Below are positions 8,516 to 17,197 of a stretch of DNA of 64,000 nt, in pieces (the stretch's first letter is position 1; every line of letters starts with the position of its first letter). A program made the position numbers and the translations under genes. Location of the stretch: positions 1 to 64,000 of the forward strand of contig NZ_FRAM01000004.1 in the NCBI RefSeq assembly GCF_900142325.1. Direction: 5' to 3'. Source of the stretch: Epilithonimonas mollis. Its GTDB lineage: Bacteria > Bacteroidota > Bacteroidia > Flavobacteriales > Weeksellaceae. The notes below the pieces were generated by a model. It ran no database searches. It had not been told where the DNA came from and saw nothing but the letters and a program-made list of their open reading frames with translations.

Positions 8516-9409
8516 TTAAAATAAATATTGATTCAGTTCTTCTACAAAACTTCTTTCATGAGGCTCCCATCCTAATTTTTCCTGAGTCTTCACATTTGTT
8601 GCCGGACAATCTGCTACAACAAAAAACGTCATCCATGTAAAATATTCTGATGCTTCTTCTGGAGTCAAAGATTTTACAGGAATATCAAGCTTTTCGCCGA
8701 TTAACTCTGCAAATTCTTTCATTGACAATGGTTTATCATTATTAACAGCATTATATCTCGCTCCAGTTTCTCCTTTTTCAAGTGCCAGACGAAATAGTTT
8801 TGCAGCATCTGCACGATGAATAGACGGCCAAACATTATTTCCTTCTCCGATGTAAGCTGCTAATCCTTTAGCCTTCGCCAGTTCAGCAAGCATGACTCCA
8901 AAACCTCCTTTGAAACCTGATTCGGAATTTCCGTAAACACTGGGAGAAAGGCGAACGATAGATGCTTTAACACCAGATTCTGATAGATCTACAAAAGCTT
9001 TTTCTGAGAATCTGATTGATTCTGCCGGTGCTCTACTTTCCTCTGTGATTTTTCCGTCGATAAGTGGAAGTCCCAAGGTTCCGCCTGTTACCACAATAGG
9101 TTTATCTGTTCCTTTCAGCACTTCGCCCATTGCTTCGATGGCTTTCTGGTCTTTTAGCGCGTTACTCTGATAATCTGAAAAATCGTGGATAAAGGCTGTA
9201 TGAACAACACCATCCGTTTCCCTTGCTCCTTTTTGCAAAATATCGAGACGATCCAAATCTCCCATTAAAACTTCTGCTCCTGCTTCTCTGATGGATTTTG
9301 CAGATTCTTCCGAACGCGCCAGTCCAACTACCTGATGTCCGTTTGATAATAATTCTTTTACAACTGCTGAGCCTACAAATCCGGAAGCTCCTGTTACAAA
9401 TACTTTCAT
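8516..9409 (-). CDS. NAD(P)-dependent SDR-family oxidoreductase
   Basis: 297 residues of the extended/atypical short-chain dehydrogenase fold. The Rossmann motif TGASGFVGSAV sits at residues 6-16, followed by an acidic/basic switch (GLARSEES), and HTAFIHD takes the place of the NNAG strand. It resembles NAD-dependent epimerase/dehydratase or NmrA-like proteins often annotated as putative sugar-nucleotide epimerases. The usual YxxxK catalytic pair is not obvious, so the substrate is unknown. It diverges from a Crp/Fnr regulator at 9547, a common arrangement in which the regulator controls the oxidoreductase. Confidence 0.8.
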   Translation of the reverse strand: MKVFVTGASGFVGSAVVKELLSNGHQVVGLARSEESAKSIREAGAEVLMGDLDRLDILQKGARETDGVVHTAFIHDFSDYQSNALKDQKAIEAMGEVLKGTDKPIVVTGGTLGLPLIDGKITEESRAPAESIRFSEKAFVDLSESGVKASIVRLSPSVYGNSESGFKGGFGVMLAELAKAKGLAAYIGEGNNVWPSIHRADAAKLFRLALEKGETGARYNAVNNDKPLSMKEFAELIGEKLDIPVKSLTPEEASEYFTWMTFFVVADCPATNVKTQEKLGWEPHERSFVEELNQYLF

Positions 9410-9444
9410 ATTCTTAAATTTTGTTTTTTGTTACAATTCTAATG

Positions 9445-9452
9445 CAAATTTA
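9445..9452 (-). promoter_or_regulatory. Candidate -7 box of the SDR gene
   Basis: Read on the minus strand the sequence is TAAATTTG, a perfect TAnnTTTG box 36 bp before the SDR start. A TTTG at 9471-9468 is only 15 bp upstream, shorter than the usual 19-20. Confidence 0.4.
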
Positions 9453-9498
9453 GTGGTGAGTGAATCTCAAAAACGAGGTCATTTGACACAATTTTATA

Positions 9499-9520
9499 TT
9501 AATTCAATAAAAAGAATTAA
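9499..9520. promoter_or_regulatory. Inverted repeat in the SDR/Crp-Fnr divergent promoter region
   Basis: TTAATTC and GAATTAA are separated by 8 bases, 27 bp before the regulator ATG. Symmetry suits binding by a dimer such as the Crp/Fnr protein encoded next to it, but the half-sites and spacing differ from classical CRP or FNR sites. Confidence 0.3.
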
Positions 9521-9546
9521 TTTTAAATATAATTTCAGTTTTGAAA

Positions 9547-10134
9547 ATGTCAGAGATTCTTAAAAATTACTTTCAGAAAGTGCTTCCCGATTTTACAGAT
9601 GAAAAGTTTAATTTCATTGTATATAAAAGCCAATTGATAAAACTCCAGCGCAAAGAGGTTGTTTGCAGACAGGGCGAAGTTTGTAATCTGAAAATCTTTG
9701 TTGCCAAAGGACTTCTGCGGAATTATTCAGTTTCTGAAGACGGCAATGAACATATTCTTCAGTTTGTGAATGAAATGTCCTGGACAACCGACCCCGAAAG
9801 TTTCTACAACAATACGCCTTCTAAACTCAACATAGAAGCAATGGAAGTGTCTGAGATCTTCGCTTTCAATCTGGAAGATTTTACTGAACTAAGAGAACAA
9901 ATCCCTGAACTTAATATTTTTGTAGAAAACATCCTGACAAGAAAATCGATGGAAATCCATAAACGGCTTTTGATGAATATCAGCAGCAGTCCGGAAGAAA
10001 AATACCGGGATTTCATAAACACTTACCCTGACATCTTCAATCGTGTTCCTCTGCATATGGTGGCTTCCTATCTGGGGCTTTCAAGAGAAACATTATCGCG
10101 TGTCCGCAGAAATATTCTGAAAACCGTGATTTAA
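9547..10134 (+). CDS. Crp/Fnr-family transcriptional regulator
   Basis: 195 residues from the ATG at 9547; a TTG two codons earlier is a less likely start. Residues 25-110 form a cyclic-nucleotide-binding-like beta-roll (EVVCRQGEVC, then FVAKGLLRNYSV). The C-terminus (about 150-193) has a winged helix with recognition helix LSRETLSRVRRN. This is the single-domain pattern common in Flavobacteriia, where the effector is usually unknown; the phosphate-binding arginine cassette of true cAMP receptors is not evident. It probably regulates itself and the divergent SDR gene. Confidence 0.85.
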   Translation: MSEILKNYFQKVLPDFTDEKFNFIVYKSQLIKLQRKEVVCRQGEVCNLKIFVAKGLLRNYSVSEDGNEHILQFVNEMSWTTDPESFYNNTPSKLNIEAMEVSEIFAFNLEDFTELREQIPELNIFVENILTRKSMEIHKRLLMNISSSPEEKYRDFINTYPDIFNRVPLHMVASYLGLSRETLSRVRRNILKTVI

Positions 10135-10188
10135 ACTATCCATCTGGAGTTTTTTAAATTGTAATGAACAAAGCTCTTATCAAATTGA

Positions 10189-11784
10189 TTATTGTTTAAT
10201 CATTTTTTCTACAATCTCTCCCGAGTCTGTTTTTATTTTCAATAAATAATTTCCTTTAGAAAGCTGACTGACATTTATCTTATCCGAATTTTCAGTTTTA
10301 ATTAGTCTTCCTAATGTATCAAAAATTTCTACAGATTTGACAGATTTTTGGGAATCGATATAGATGAAATCCTTGGCAGGATTCGGATAAACCGTAACCT
10401 GAGTTTTATTGACATCAGCCACGCCAAGTGTCTGGTAAGTGTTATAAAAATTCAGGATCCCATAACCCATTTGGGCTGTGTAATTGGGATATAATGAAGC
10501 ATTTTGTCTCAGCCTGTTTTTGATTTCTTCTCTTGATATAGTTTTTGGAAGAGATTGTAAAAGACAGGCTACACCTCCTGCTGCAACGGGATTTGCCAAA
10601 GATGTTCCGCTGGCTTGCGTCACTTGGCTGCCAAAGACAGTATAGGTTTCTGAACCTCTTGCTGAAGCATCAGGCTTTATTACACCCACAGAATTAGGAC
10701 CAAAGGACGAAAAAGATGAGCTTTTGCCCAAAGCTGTTACAGACCCAATGGTGAAAACTTTTGAATTGTCTGCAGGTGTTGACACATAATGCCATTCATT
10801 GTTTCCCTCATTCCCGGCTGCAAAGGTTACAAAAATCCCTTTTTGTGTAGCGATCTGCGCGCCCCTTGCTATGAAAGAAGTTGTACCGTTCATGTCTTCA
10901 TAGGTATAATCGTACCGGCTGTCATCAAAAGTTGTATAGCCGAGAGATGTGGAGATGACATCAACACCTTTTCTGTCTGCTTCTTCTGCTGCTTCTATCC
11001 AGTAAAGCTGTTCCTCCGGAATTTCGTTAGCAGCATCTTCAGAGGCATAAAGATAAAAATCTGCGTCAGGTGCAGTCCCGACAAACTGATTATTCAGGAA
11101 TCCGCCAATGGTTCCCAGACAGATCGATCCGTGAGTATTAAGGCTGGTATTGTATATGTCATTGCTTTTATTGATAAAATTATAACCGCCCTTGATCTGA
11201 CCGTTATCACGAAGTCTTTTAAATGCGTTGCCGGTGTCAACAGATGGAAAGCCGGTATCGATCACAGCGATGGTCATCCCTGTTCCTGTGTAGCCTGCGA
11301 CATGCAACGCACGCAAATTAATCTGGTCGATCTGTGCAAGCCCGTTTCCATAATTGTAATTCGTAAGAATTCCTTTATTATCGTATTCTTTGAATTTTTC
11401 AATTTTATCCTTCCGCTTTCCACCATTTGGATTTCTCACAAAACTTTCCACATGATCCACATAGTTTTGCTGGGACAGTTGGACAATCTGTGCGGTTGTG
11501 GCATTCACAGCAACACCATTCAGCCATTTAGAGTAATCTGTAACTATGAATCCAAGGTTTTTGATATTCTGAATATAGGATTGTTCAATCGGAGCATCCT
11601 GATCTGTGAGGGCGATTCCCAGGTTGGTTCGTCTGTCAAGAGATTTCTGTGTGAGCTCTGACAATGGGTTGCTGTAAAAGGCTGTTTTATTGGGTTTGTC
11701 TTTGAAGAAAACAAAAACCAATTCAGTCTGTGCATTGGCCGCCAATGATAAGCCGACCAATAAAATTGTAAAGATTTTTCTCAC
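10189..11784 (-). CDS. Secreted S8 (subtilisin-like) protease with T9SS sorting domain
   Basis: I place the start at the GTG at 11784 because it gives a clean signal peptide (RKIFTILLVGLSLAANAQ); the open frame runs 36 codons further upstream but that extension has no signal character. The protein is about 531 residues. A propeptide-like region follows the signal. The subtilase triad is visible: Asp in AVIDTG, His in NTHG and Ser in SGTSLANPVAAG, with the oxyanion Asn in AAGNEG. The last 75 residues are a T9SS type A sorting domain (VTVYPNPAKDFIY, ending EKMIKQ), so it is exported across the outer membrane by the type IX system. It is a likely extracellular protease. No operon partners. Confidence 0.9.
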   Translation of the reverse strand: MRKIFTILLVGLSLAANAQTELVFVFFKDKPNKTAFYSNPLSELTQKSLDRRTNLGIALTDQDAPIEQSYIQNIKNLGFIVTDYSKWLNGVAVNATTAQIVQLSQQNYVDHVESFVRNPNGGKRKDKIEKFKEYDNKGILTNYNYGNGLAQIDQINLRALHVAGYTGTGMTIAVIDTGFPSVDTGNAFKRLRDNGQIKGGYNFINKSNDIYNTSLNTHGSICLGTIGGFLNNQFVGTAPDADFYLYASEDAANEIPEEQLYWIEAAEEADRKGVDVISTSLGYTTFDDSRYDYTYEDMNGTTSFIARGAQIATQKGIFVTFAAGNEGNNEWHYVSTPADNSKVFTIGSVTALGKSSSFSSFGPNSVGVIKPDASARGSETYTVFGSQVTQASGTSLANPVAAGGVACLLQSLPKTISREEIKNRLRQNASLYPNYTAQMGYGILNFYNTYQTLGVADVNKTQVTVYPNPAKDFIYIDSQKSVKSVEIFDTLGRLIKTENSDKINVSQLSKGNYLLKIKTDSGEIVEKMIKQ

Positions 11785-11913
11785 GTTTCGGGGAATTTGA
11801 TTTTTTAAACTGATAAATAAATGTAAATTTACAAAATAAACTTTTCGCTTATAAGAATCATAAATAAAAATAAAATGAAAGCTTATAAGCATTGAAAAAT
11901 TAAATATTTGCCT

Positions 11914-13053
11914 ATGAAAAAGATCCAGATGGTTGATTTACAAAGCCAGTATTATAAAATAAAAAGTGAAGTTGATAATGCAGTGCTCAATGTGATGGAT
12001 TCTGCTGCTTTTATAAACGGTCCCGAAGTCAAATCCTTCCAGGCTGACCTGGAAAATTATTTGGATGTAAAACATGTTATTCCTTGTGCCAACGGAACAG
12101 ATGCGCTGCAGATTGCTTTGATGGCATTGGATCTAAAGGAAGGTGATGAAGTCATTACTGCGGATTTTACTTTCGCTGCAACCGTGGAAGTAATTCATTT
12201 ATTGAAACTGAAATCTGTTTTAGTGGATGTTAATTATGACACTTTTATAATTGATACAGACGCCATTAAAAAGGCTATCACGCCAAGAACAAAAGCGATA
12301 ATTCCGGTTCATCTGTTCGGACAGTGTAGCAATATGGAAGAAATTCTGAAAATAGCAAAAGAACACAATCTTTATGTAGTTGAAGATAATGCACAGGCTA
12401 TCGGTGCAGATTTCATTTTTTCTGATAGAACTGAAAAGAAATCAGGAACAATGGGCACTATCGGAACAACATCATTTTTCCCTTCAAAGAATCTGGGCTG
12501 TTATGGCGACGGAGGTGCAATTTTCACTAACGATGACGAATTGGCTCACAGATTGCGTGGAATTGTCAACCACGGAATGTACGAGCGCTATTACCACGAC
12601 GAAGTTGGCGTTAATTCCAGGTTAGACAGTATTCAGGCAGCGATTTTAAGAAAAAAATTACCAAACCTGGATTCCTACAACGAAGCGAGAAGAAAAGCAG
12701 CCGATTATTATGATGAAGCTTTTGCCGGAAACGAAAATATCCTGACTCCAAAAAGAGCGGAAAACTCGACACACGTTTTTCATCAATATACATTAAGAAT
12801 CACGAACGGAAAACGAAACGAATTACAGCAGTTTTTGGCTGAGAAAGAAATCCCGGCAATGATTTATTATCCGGTGGCGCTTAGAAAACAAAAAGCTTAT
12901 TATCAGGAGAGTGATCCTGCTGATTTCATCAACACAGATAAATTACTGGATCAAGTGATTTCTTTACCGATGCATACAGAATTGGACGAGGAACAATTGA
13001 AATATATTGCGGATTCTGTTTTGGAGTTTTTTGCTAGTAGATATGGAGAGTAA
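11914..13053 (+). CDS. DegT/DnrJ/EryC1/StrS-family sugar aminotransferase
   Basis: 379 residues from the ATG at 11914; a TTG two codons earlier also opens the frame. It is a pyridoxal-phosphate enzyme of fold type I; the Schiff-base lysine is Lys192 in FFPSKNLGCYGDGG, and the cofactor-binding Asp/Gln pair is in VVEDNAQAIGA. Family members transaminate keto-sugar nucleotides for lipopolysaccharide O-antigen, capsule or glycoprotein sugars (WecE, ArnB, WlbE). It precedes a small membrane protein and galE, suggesting a sugar-nucleotide role. The exact substrate cannot be read from sequence. Confidence 0.88.
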   Translation: MKKIQMVDLQSQYYKIKSEVDNAVLNVMDSAAFINGPEVKSFQADLENYLDVKHVIPCANGTDALQIALMALDLKEGDEVITADFTFAATVEVIHLLKLKSVLVDVNYDTFIIDTDAIKKAITPRTKAIIPVHLFGQCSNMEEILKIAKEHNLYVVEDNAQAIGADFIFSDRTEKKSGTMGTIGTTSFFPSKNLGCYGDGGAIFTNDDELAHRLRGIVNHGMYERYYHDEVGVNSRLDSIQAAILRKKLPNLDSYNEARRKAADYYDEAFAGNENILTPKRAENSTHVFHQYTLRITNGKRNELQQFLAEKEIPAMIYYPVALRKQKAYYQESDPADFINTDKLLDQVISLPMHTELDEEQLKYIADSVLEFFASRYGE

Positions 13054-13486
13054 AAAGGTTTTTAAATATAAATTGGTTTATTGGTTCACTGTCATTGTAA
13101 GTTTAATTTTTGCAATATTGTTCAGTTTTGCTTCCCTTAATAGAATAATTACCAATGCATTTCTGAATATCAGAGATTTTTTGTATTCCATGTTTATATT
13201 TATTACGACGATATTATCATCTGTAACCTTCTTTTTATTGATAATTAAAAACCCAAAATCAATATTATTTTTTTCTAGCATTATCTATCTTATAATTATT
13301 GCAATCTCTTATAGCATTTTTGAATCAATTTTTATTTTAAAAACTTTCGGTAATGGATCTAACATGGATTATATTTTAACTCCAATAGTTTATTTGATAT
13401 TATTGGGTTTAATATTAATGGTTCGTAAAAGTCAATATAGAAGAAGCTATTTTCACGAGTTAGAAGAAATCGGAAATGAAAAATAA
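13043..13486 (+). CDS. Small four-span membrane protein of unknown function
   Basis: 147 residues from the ATG at 13043, overlapping the end of the aminotransferase gene by 11 bp. Four hydrophobic spans are visible (starting YWFTVIVSLIFAILF, FLYSMFIFITTILS, SILFFSSIIYLIII and YILTPIVYLILLGL), ending in a charged tail. No family recognised. It is noticeably more AT-rich than the genes on both sides. It lies 26 bp before galE and in the same direction, so it is probably cotranscribed with the sugar genes. Confidence 0.6.
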   Translation: MESKKVFKYKLVYWFTVIVSLIFAILFSFASLNRIITNAFLNIRDFLYSMFIFITTILSSVTFFLLIIKNPKSILFFSSIIYLIIIAISYSIFESIFILKTFGNGSNMDYILTPIVYLILLGLILMVRKSQYRRSYFHELEEIGNEK

Positions 13487-13512
13487 AATAGATTAATAAC
13501 ACACATAAAACT

Positions 13513-14532
13513 ATGTCCATACTTGTAACAGGCGGTCTCGGCTATATCGGTTCTCACACAGTTGTAGAACTTATTAATAATAATTTTGATGTCATTATTG
13601 TAGATGATCTATCAAATTCAGAAAAATTCATCCTTGATAATATCGAGGAAATCACAGGCAAAAGACCGATTTTCTATCCTTTTGATCTGAGAAGAAAAGA
13701 ATTGCTGACTCAGGTTTTTGATGCTCACAATATCGAAGGTTGTATCAATTTTGCCGCCTCAAAAGCAGTGGGAGAAAGTATGACAGAACCGTTGAAATAT
13801 TATGAAAACAATTTGTTTTCTTTGATCAATGTGCTTCAGGAATTCAAAGAAAGGAATATTTCTAATTTCATATTCAGTTCTTCCTGTACAGTTTATGGTC
13901 AGGCAGACGAAATGCCAATTGATGAAAATACGCCACTCAAAGAAGCCGAATCTTCTTACGGAAAAACCAAGCAAATGGGTGAAGATATCCTGAAAGATTT
14001 TTCCAGAGCTTATCAAAAAAAAGTAAGTTTATTAAGATATTTTAACCCGATTGGTGCACATCCAACCGCTTTATTAGGTGAGTTGCCAGCAGGAATTCCA
14101 AACAATTTGGTTCCTTATGTGACGCAAACAGCTGCAGGAATCAGAGAAAAACTGAGCATTTGGGGCGATGATTATCCTACTGAAGACGGAACGGCAGTTC
14201 GCGATTATATTTATGTGGTGGATTTGGCAAAAGCACACGTTGCTGCACTCAAAAAGTTGCTAAATTCTGAAAATGAAACCGTTCTTGATATTTACAATCT
14301 CGGAACCGGAAAAGGTTCTTCCGTTTTAGAAGTCGTTAAGGCATTTGAATTGGCTAATAATGTTCCAGTTCCATATCAGATCTGTCCAAGAAGAGAAGGA
14401 GACATCACTGTTGCGTACGCCAATGCAGACAAAGCCGAAAAAGAACTCGGCTGGAAATCTGAAACCTCGTTGGAAGAATCACTCAAAACCACCTGGGAAT
14501 GGCAAAAATATTTGAATGACAGAAATAATTAA
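13513..14532 (+). CDS. galE: UDP-glucose 4-epimerase
   Basis: 339 residues, the normal length for GalE. The N-terminal Rossmann motif GGLGYIGSH binds NAD. The catalytic YxxxK pair is Tyr149 and Lys153, with the Ser/Thr partner in SSSCTVYG. RYFNPIGAHPTALLGE and the C-terminal AYANADKAEKELGW are diagnostic of GalE. It interconverts UDP-glucose and UDP-galactose (Leloir pathway and polysaccharide precursors) in the cytoplasm. It follows a DegT aminotransferase and a small membrane protein in the same direction. Confidence 0.93.
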   Translation: MSILVTGGLGYIGSHTVVELINNNFDVIIVDDLSNSEKFILDNIEEITGKRPIFYPFDLRRKELLTQVFDAHNIEGCINFAASKAVGESMTEPLKYYENNLFSLINVLQEFKERNISNFIFSSSCTVYGQADEMPIDENTPLKEAESSYGKTKQMGEDILKDFSRAYQKKVSLLRYFNPIGAHPTALLGELPAGIPNNLVPYVTQTAAGIREKLSIWGDDYPTEDGTAVRDYIYVVDLAKAHVAALKKLLNSENETVLDIYNLGTGKGSSVLEVVKAFELANNVPVPYQICPRREGDITVAYANADKAEKELGWKSETSLEESLKTTWEWQKYLNDRNN

Positions 14533-14540
14533 AAATTAAA

Positions 14541-14566
14541 ATCCAATCAACTCTGATTGGAATTTT
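14541..14566. terminator. Terminator between galE and the convergent oxidoreductase gene
   Basis: Stem TCCAATCA/TGATTGGA with loop ACTC, A-rich on the left and ATTTTC on the right. It sits in the 36-bp gap between convergent genes. Confidence 0.6.
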
Positions 14567-14568
14567 CA

Positions 14569-15222
14569 TTACATTTCCTTCTCAGCAAAACTGAAAATAT
14601 TATGAAGTTTAATTTCCGAAAAACCTTTAGATTTAATTTTCGAAGCAACTACCATTGCCTTCGCCAAAATTTCCGTAGGAAGAGGTTTTTGACTTTTGAA
14701 AAGTCCAAATTTATTAAGGAACTTAATAAATTTCAAACCTGTAACTTCTGCACTTCTGTCAGAATATTTACGTTCCAGCATTCCTGGTTTGAAAATGGTT
14801 GTCTTTTCGAATTTCAGATTTTTAACCGCATCTTCCAGTTCTCCTTTTATTCTGGAGTAGAAGATTTTAGAATCAGGACTTGCTCCGTAAGCAGAAACTA
14901 AAATATAATCTTCAACGCCATTTCCTTTCGCCACTTTAGCAAAATTGAATTGATAATCATAATCAATTACTTTTTGATTTTCTTTACTTCCTGCGTTTTT
15001 AAGAGTTGTTCCCAGGCAAGAGAAAGCCACATCGCCTTTCACAAGATGTTTCCATTCTTCCGGATGGTCAAAATCTACAATATGAGCCGTTACTTTTTCG
15101 TGATGAAAATCCGAACGTCTGCGCACAAAAATATCGATTTGTTTGAAGTCAGAATCCTCACAAAGCAGATTCACCAGATCTGTTCCTGTTGCACCAGTCG
15201 CACCAATTATCAAAGCTTTCAT
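14569..15222 (-). CDS. NAD(P)H-binding atypical SDR (TIP30/NmrA-like)
   Basis: 217 residues. The N-terminus has the atypical nucleotide-binding motif GATGATGTDL, followed by a basic strand (IFVRRR) that favours NADPH. CLGTTL and the YILVSAYGA/YSRIKGELE pair (Tyr-x3-Lys) match the HTATIP2/TIP30-like group of atypical short-chain dehydrogenases. Members are oxidoreductases or nucleotide sensors of mostly unknown role. It stands alone between galE and the LytTR pair. Confidence 0.8.
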   Translation of the reverse strand: MKALIIGATGATGTDLVNLLCEDSDFKQIDIFVRRRSDFHHEKVTAHIVDFDHPEEWKHLVKGDVAFSCLGTTLKNAGSKENQKVIDYDYQFNFAKVAKGNGVEDYILVSAYGASPDSKIFYSRIKGELEDAVKNLKFEKTTIFKPGMLERKYSDRSAEVTGLKFIKFLNKFGLFKSQKPLPTEILAKAMVVASKIKSKGFSEIKLHNIFSFAEKEM

Positions 15223-15267
15223 AAAATAGAGATTTGATAATAAAGTTAAAAATTTATTTATTGATAA

Positions 15268-15990
15268 CTACAAACTTTGATTAAAATTTTCAGAAATATA
15301 AAATTCATTTTTGTCTTTAAGAATTATTTTGCCGGTACTTTTGCCACGGTTGATTTCCATAATATAATTCTTATTAATAATCGTTGATTTATTGATTCTA
15401 ACAAAATTTTCTGGCAAGATGTATTCTAATTTTTTCAAAGAAATGCGAATGGTTTTTTTTCCATTTTCCAAAATGAAATTAGTGTAGTACGTTTCCGAAG
15501 AGAGGTACATTAAGCTTGATTTTTCTATGTAATGGTTTCTATTTCCTTCTGGGATTATCAAAATCTGAGATTCATTTTGCAATCCGGATTTCAGTTGCAA
15601 CAGCATTTTTTCAAAATCCAAAGTTCCTATTTTGGAGACAGCTTTTTCTACAGACTTGAGAAACCGTTCCTCCGAATAGGGTTTCAACAGATAATCCAGT
15701 GCTTCGATTTCAAAAGCTTTTACTGCATAGGCATCGAAAGCGGTGACAAAAATAATTTTCCCAAAAAAAGTATTTTTAATTTTTGATAAAAGATCAAAAG
15801 CAGAAGCATCTTTCAATTGTATGTCTAGAAAAATAAGATCCGGATGTGATTTTTGAATTTTTTCTTCGCCTTCGGACATAGATTTTGCAACATCCAGCAA
15901 CTGAAGTTTAGGATGATTTTCAACCATTCTCGTCAATCTTTTCAGAGCTGGAGCTTCATCTTCTATGATTATTGTTTTTATATGGCTCAT
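15268..15990 (-). CDS. LytTR-family response regulator
   Basis: 240 residues. The receiver domain (about 3-120) has acidic residues EDE near the N-terminus, the phosphorylated Asp in DLIFLDIQL (about residue 55) and Lys in LLKPYSEERF. The C-terminal LytTR DNA-binding domain (about 140-235) contains SSETYYTNFIL and ENFVRINKSTIIN. Its start overlaps the stop of the sensor kinase gene by 4 bp, so the two are translationally coupled. LytTR proteins bind pairs of direct repeats about 21 bp apart; exactly such a pair lies upstream of the divergent gene at 17198. Confidence 0.92.
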   Translation of the reverse strand: MSHIKTIIIEDEAPALKRLTRMVENHPKLQLLDVAKSMSEGEEKIQKSHPDLIFLDIQLKDASAFDLLSKIKNTFFGKIIFVTAFDAYAVKAFEIEALDYLLKPYSEERFLKSVEKAVSKIGTLDFEKMLLQLKSGLQNESQILIIPEGNRNHYIEKSSLMYLSSETYYTNFILENGKKTIRISLKKLEYILPENFVRINKSTIINKNYIMEINRGKSTGKIILKDKNEFYISENFNQSL

Positions 15991-17000
15991 TGTAGAAAAA
16001 TCTTATTGATCACCCAGTCTTCATCTTGGTAAATCTGAAAAGAGTGTTTCTCTCCCGCAAATAGTTCCATTCTTTGGGAAACGTTGTTAAGTCCTATTTT
16101 TTGAGCAATTAAATTCAATGGATGCCCGTCGTTTTTTATGATGATGGAATTGTCGTCAGATTTTATAATGATCGTAAGTGGTTTTTGTAAATCTTTGTAA
16201 CCATGTTTGATAGCGTTTTCTACCAAAGGTTGCATAATCATACTTGGGATTTTTTTGTCCATCATTTTTTCCTCAATCAAAATTTCATAATTCAGTTGTT
16301 CCTCATATCTTATTTTTTCGATAGAAAGATATTTTTTTATAAGATCTAGTTCTTCTTTGACGGAAACTGGTGTTAGAAAATCGGTATGCAGAGAAGTTCG
16401 CAAAATATCACTGATGTCGATGAGCATTTCCTGAGCCTTGCTTTTATTGTCATCAATCTCTGCAACAACGCTGTTGAGAGCATTAAACAGAAAATGCGGT
16501 TGCAACTGACTTTTCAGGATCTGAAGTTTTGTATTGTTAAGTTCCAACTCCAGATTTTTTTGTTTTTCGAAAAGCAATTTTTCTTTGTTGATGTATTCAT
16601 AAGCATACAAAACAGCAATCTGAAAAAGATAATTCTTGGTAATGTTGTGGAAATTGGCAACTGCAAAACGAAAGATGCTTTCTTTATAATCCGAAGGGTT
16701 TTCTGAAAAAATAATAGGAAAAAGATGCATTATCAGAATGAAAACAAAACTATAAAATATACCAAAAATGCCTAAAATTAAAACCCTGCTAAAAGTTTTG
16801 AATCTGGAAGAATAATCGAAAACGGGAATCAGAAATAAGAATAATAAAAAAATACCGGTGAGTAAACTGGCGCCGGGCGTAATGAGATAATCGCTCAGTT
16901 TATATATATGCAAACCAGATATTTCTACTGCTGCGAGTTGCAAAACAGTAAAAATTGCCAGGGCAAACCATAATATCAAAACCCAACTGATGCGATTCAT
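15987..17000 (-). CDS. LytS/YehU-type sensor histidine kinase (PF06580)
   Basis: 337 residues from the ATG at 17000; a TTG six codons earlier is less likely. Four membrane spans fill the first 140 residues (from RISWVLILWFALAIF to the YLFQIAVLYAYEY segment). A coiled coil leads to the His-kinase box QLQPHFLFNALNS, with the phospho-accepting His at about residue 169. The C-terminal ATPase domain has the N box (MQPLVENAIKHG). It phosphorylates the LytTR regulator encoded just downstream. There is no periplasmic sensor domain, so the signal is probably sensed in the membrane. Confidence 0.9.
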   Translation of the reverse strand: MNRISWVLILWFALAIFTVLQLAAVEISGLHIYKLSDYLITPGASLLTGIFLLFLFLIPVFDYSSRFKTFSRVLILGIFGIFYSFVFILIMHLFPIIFSENPSDYKESIFRFAVANFHNITKNYLFQIAVLYAYEYINKEKLLFEKQKNLELELNNTKLQILKSQLQPHFLFNALNSVVAEIDDNKSKAQEMLIDISDILRTSLHTDFLTPVSVKEELDLIKKYLSIEKIRYEEQLNYEILIEEKMMDKKIPSMIMQPLVENAIKHGYKDLQKPLTIIIKSDDNSIIIKNDGHPLNLIAQKIGLNNVSQRMELFAGEKHSFQIYQDEDWVINKIFLQ

Positions 17001-17102
17001 TTTCAATATTTTATGCAAATAAAAATAATCCTTTTTTATTACTCTGGAATTATTCTATAAAATTATAAGTCTGATTTTGCTTTCGCAAATACAAAATCAG
17101 GT

Positions 17103-17137
17103 TTTCATATCAAATTTTTCTGATTTCATATCAAATT
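17103..17137 (+). promoter_or_regulatory. Direct repeat, likely LytTR operator
   Basis: TTTCATATCAAATT occurs twice, at 17103-17116 and 17124-17137, exactly 21 bp apart. LytTR regulators bind two direct repeats with this centre spacing. A near-consensus -7 box (TGATTTTG, 17155-17162) follows 18 bp downstream, placing the repeats in an activator position for the gene at 17198. Confidence 0.55.
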
Positions 17138-17197
17138 CTAATCACAAACAAAAATGATTTTGAATTTTACAATTCAAAATCAACAAAATCTATACTT

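Noticed and set aside
10789-11661. 290-codon open frame on the plus strand opposite the subtilase gene
   Set aside because: It lies entirely antisense to a well-supported secreted protease, is rich in Cys, Ile and Phe, and has no recognisable motif. It is a by-product of codon usage.
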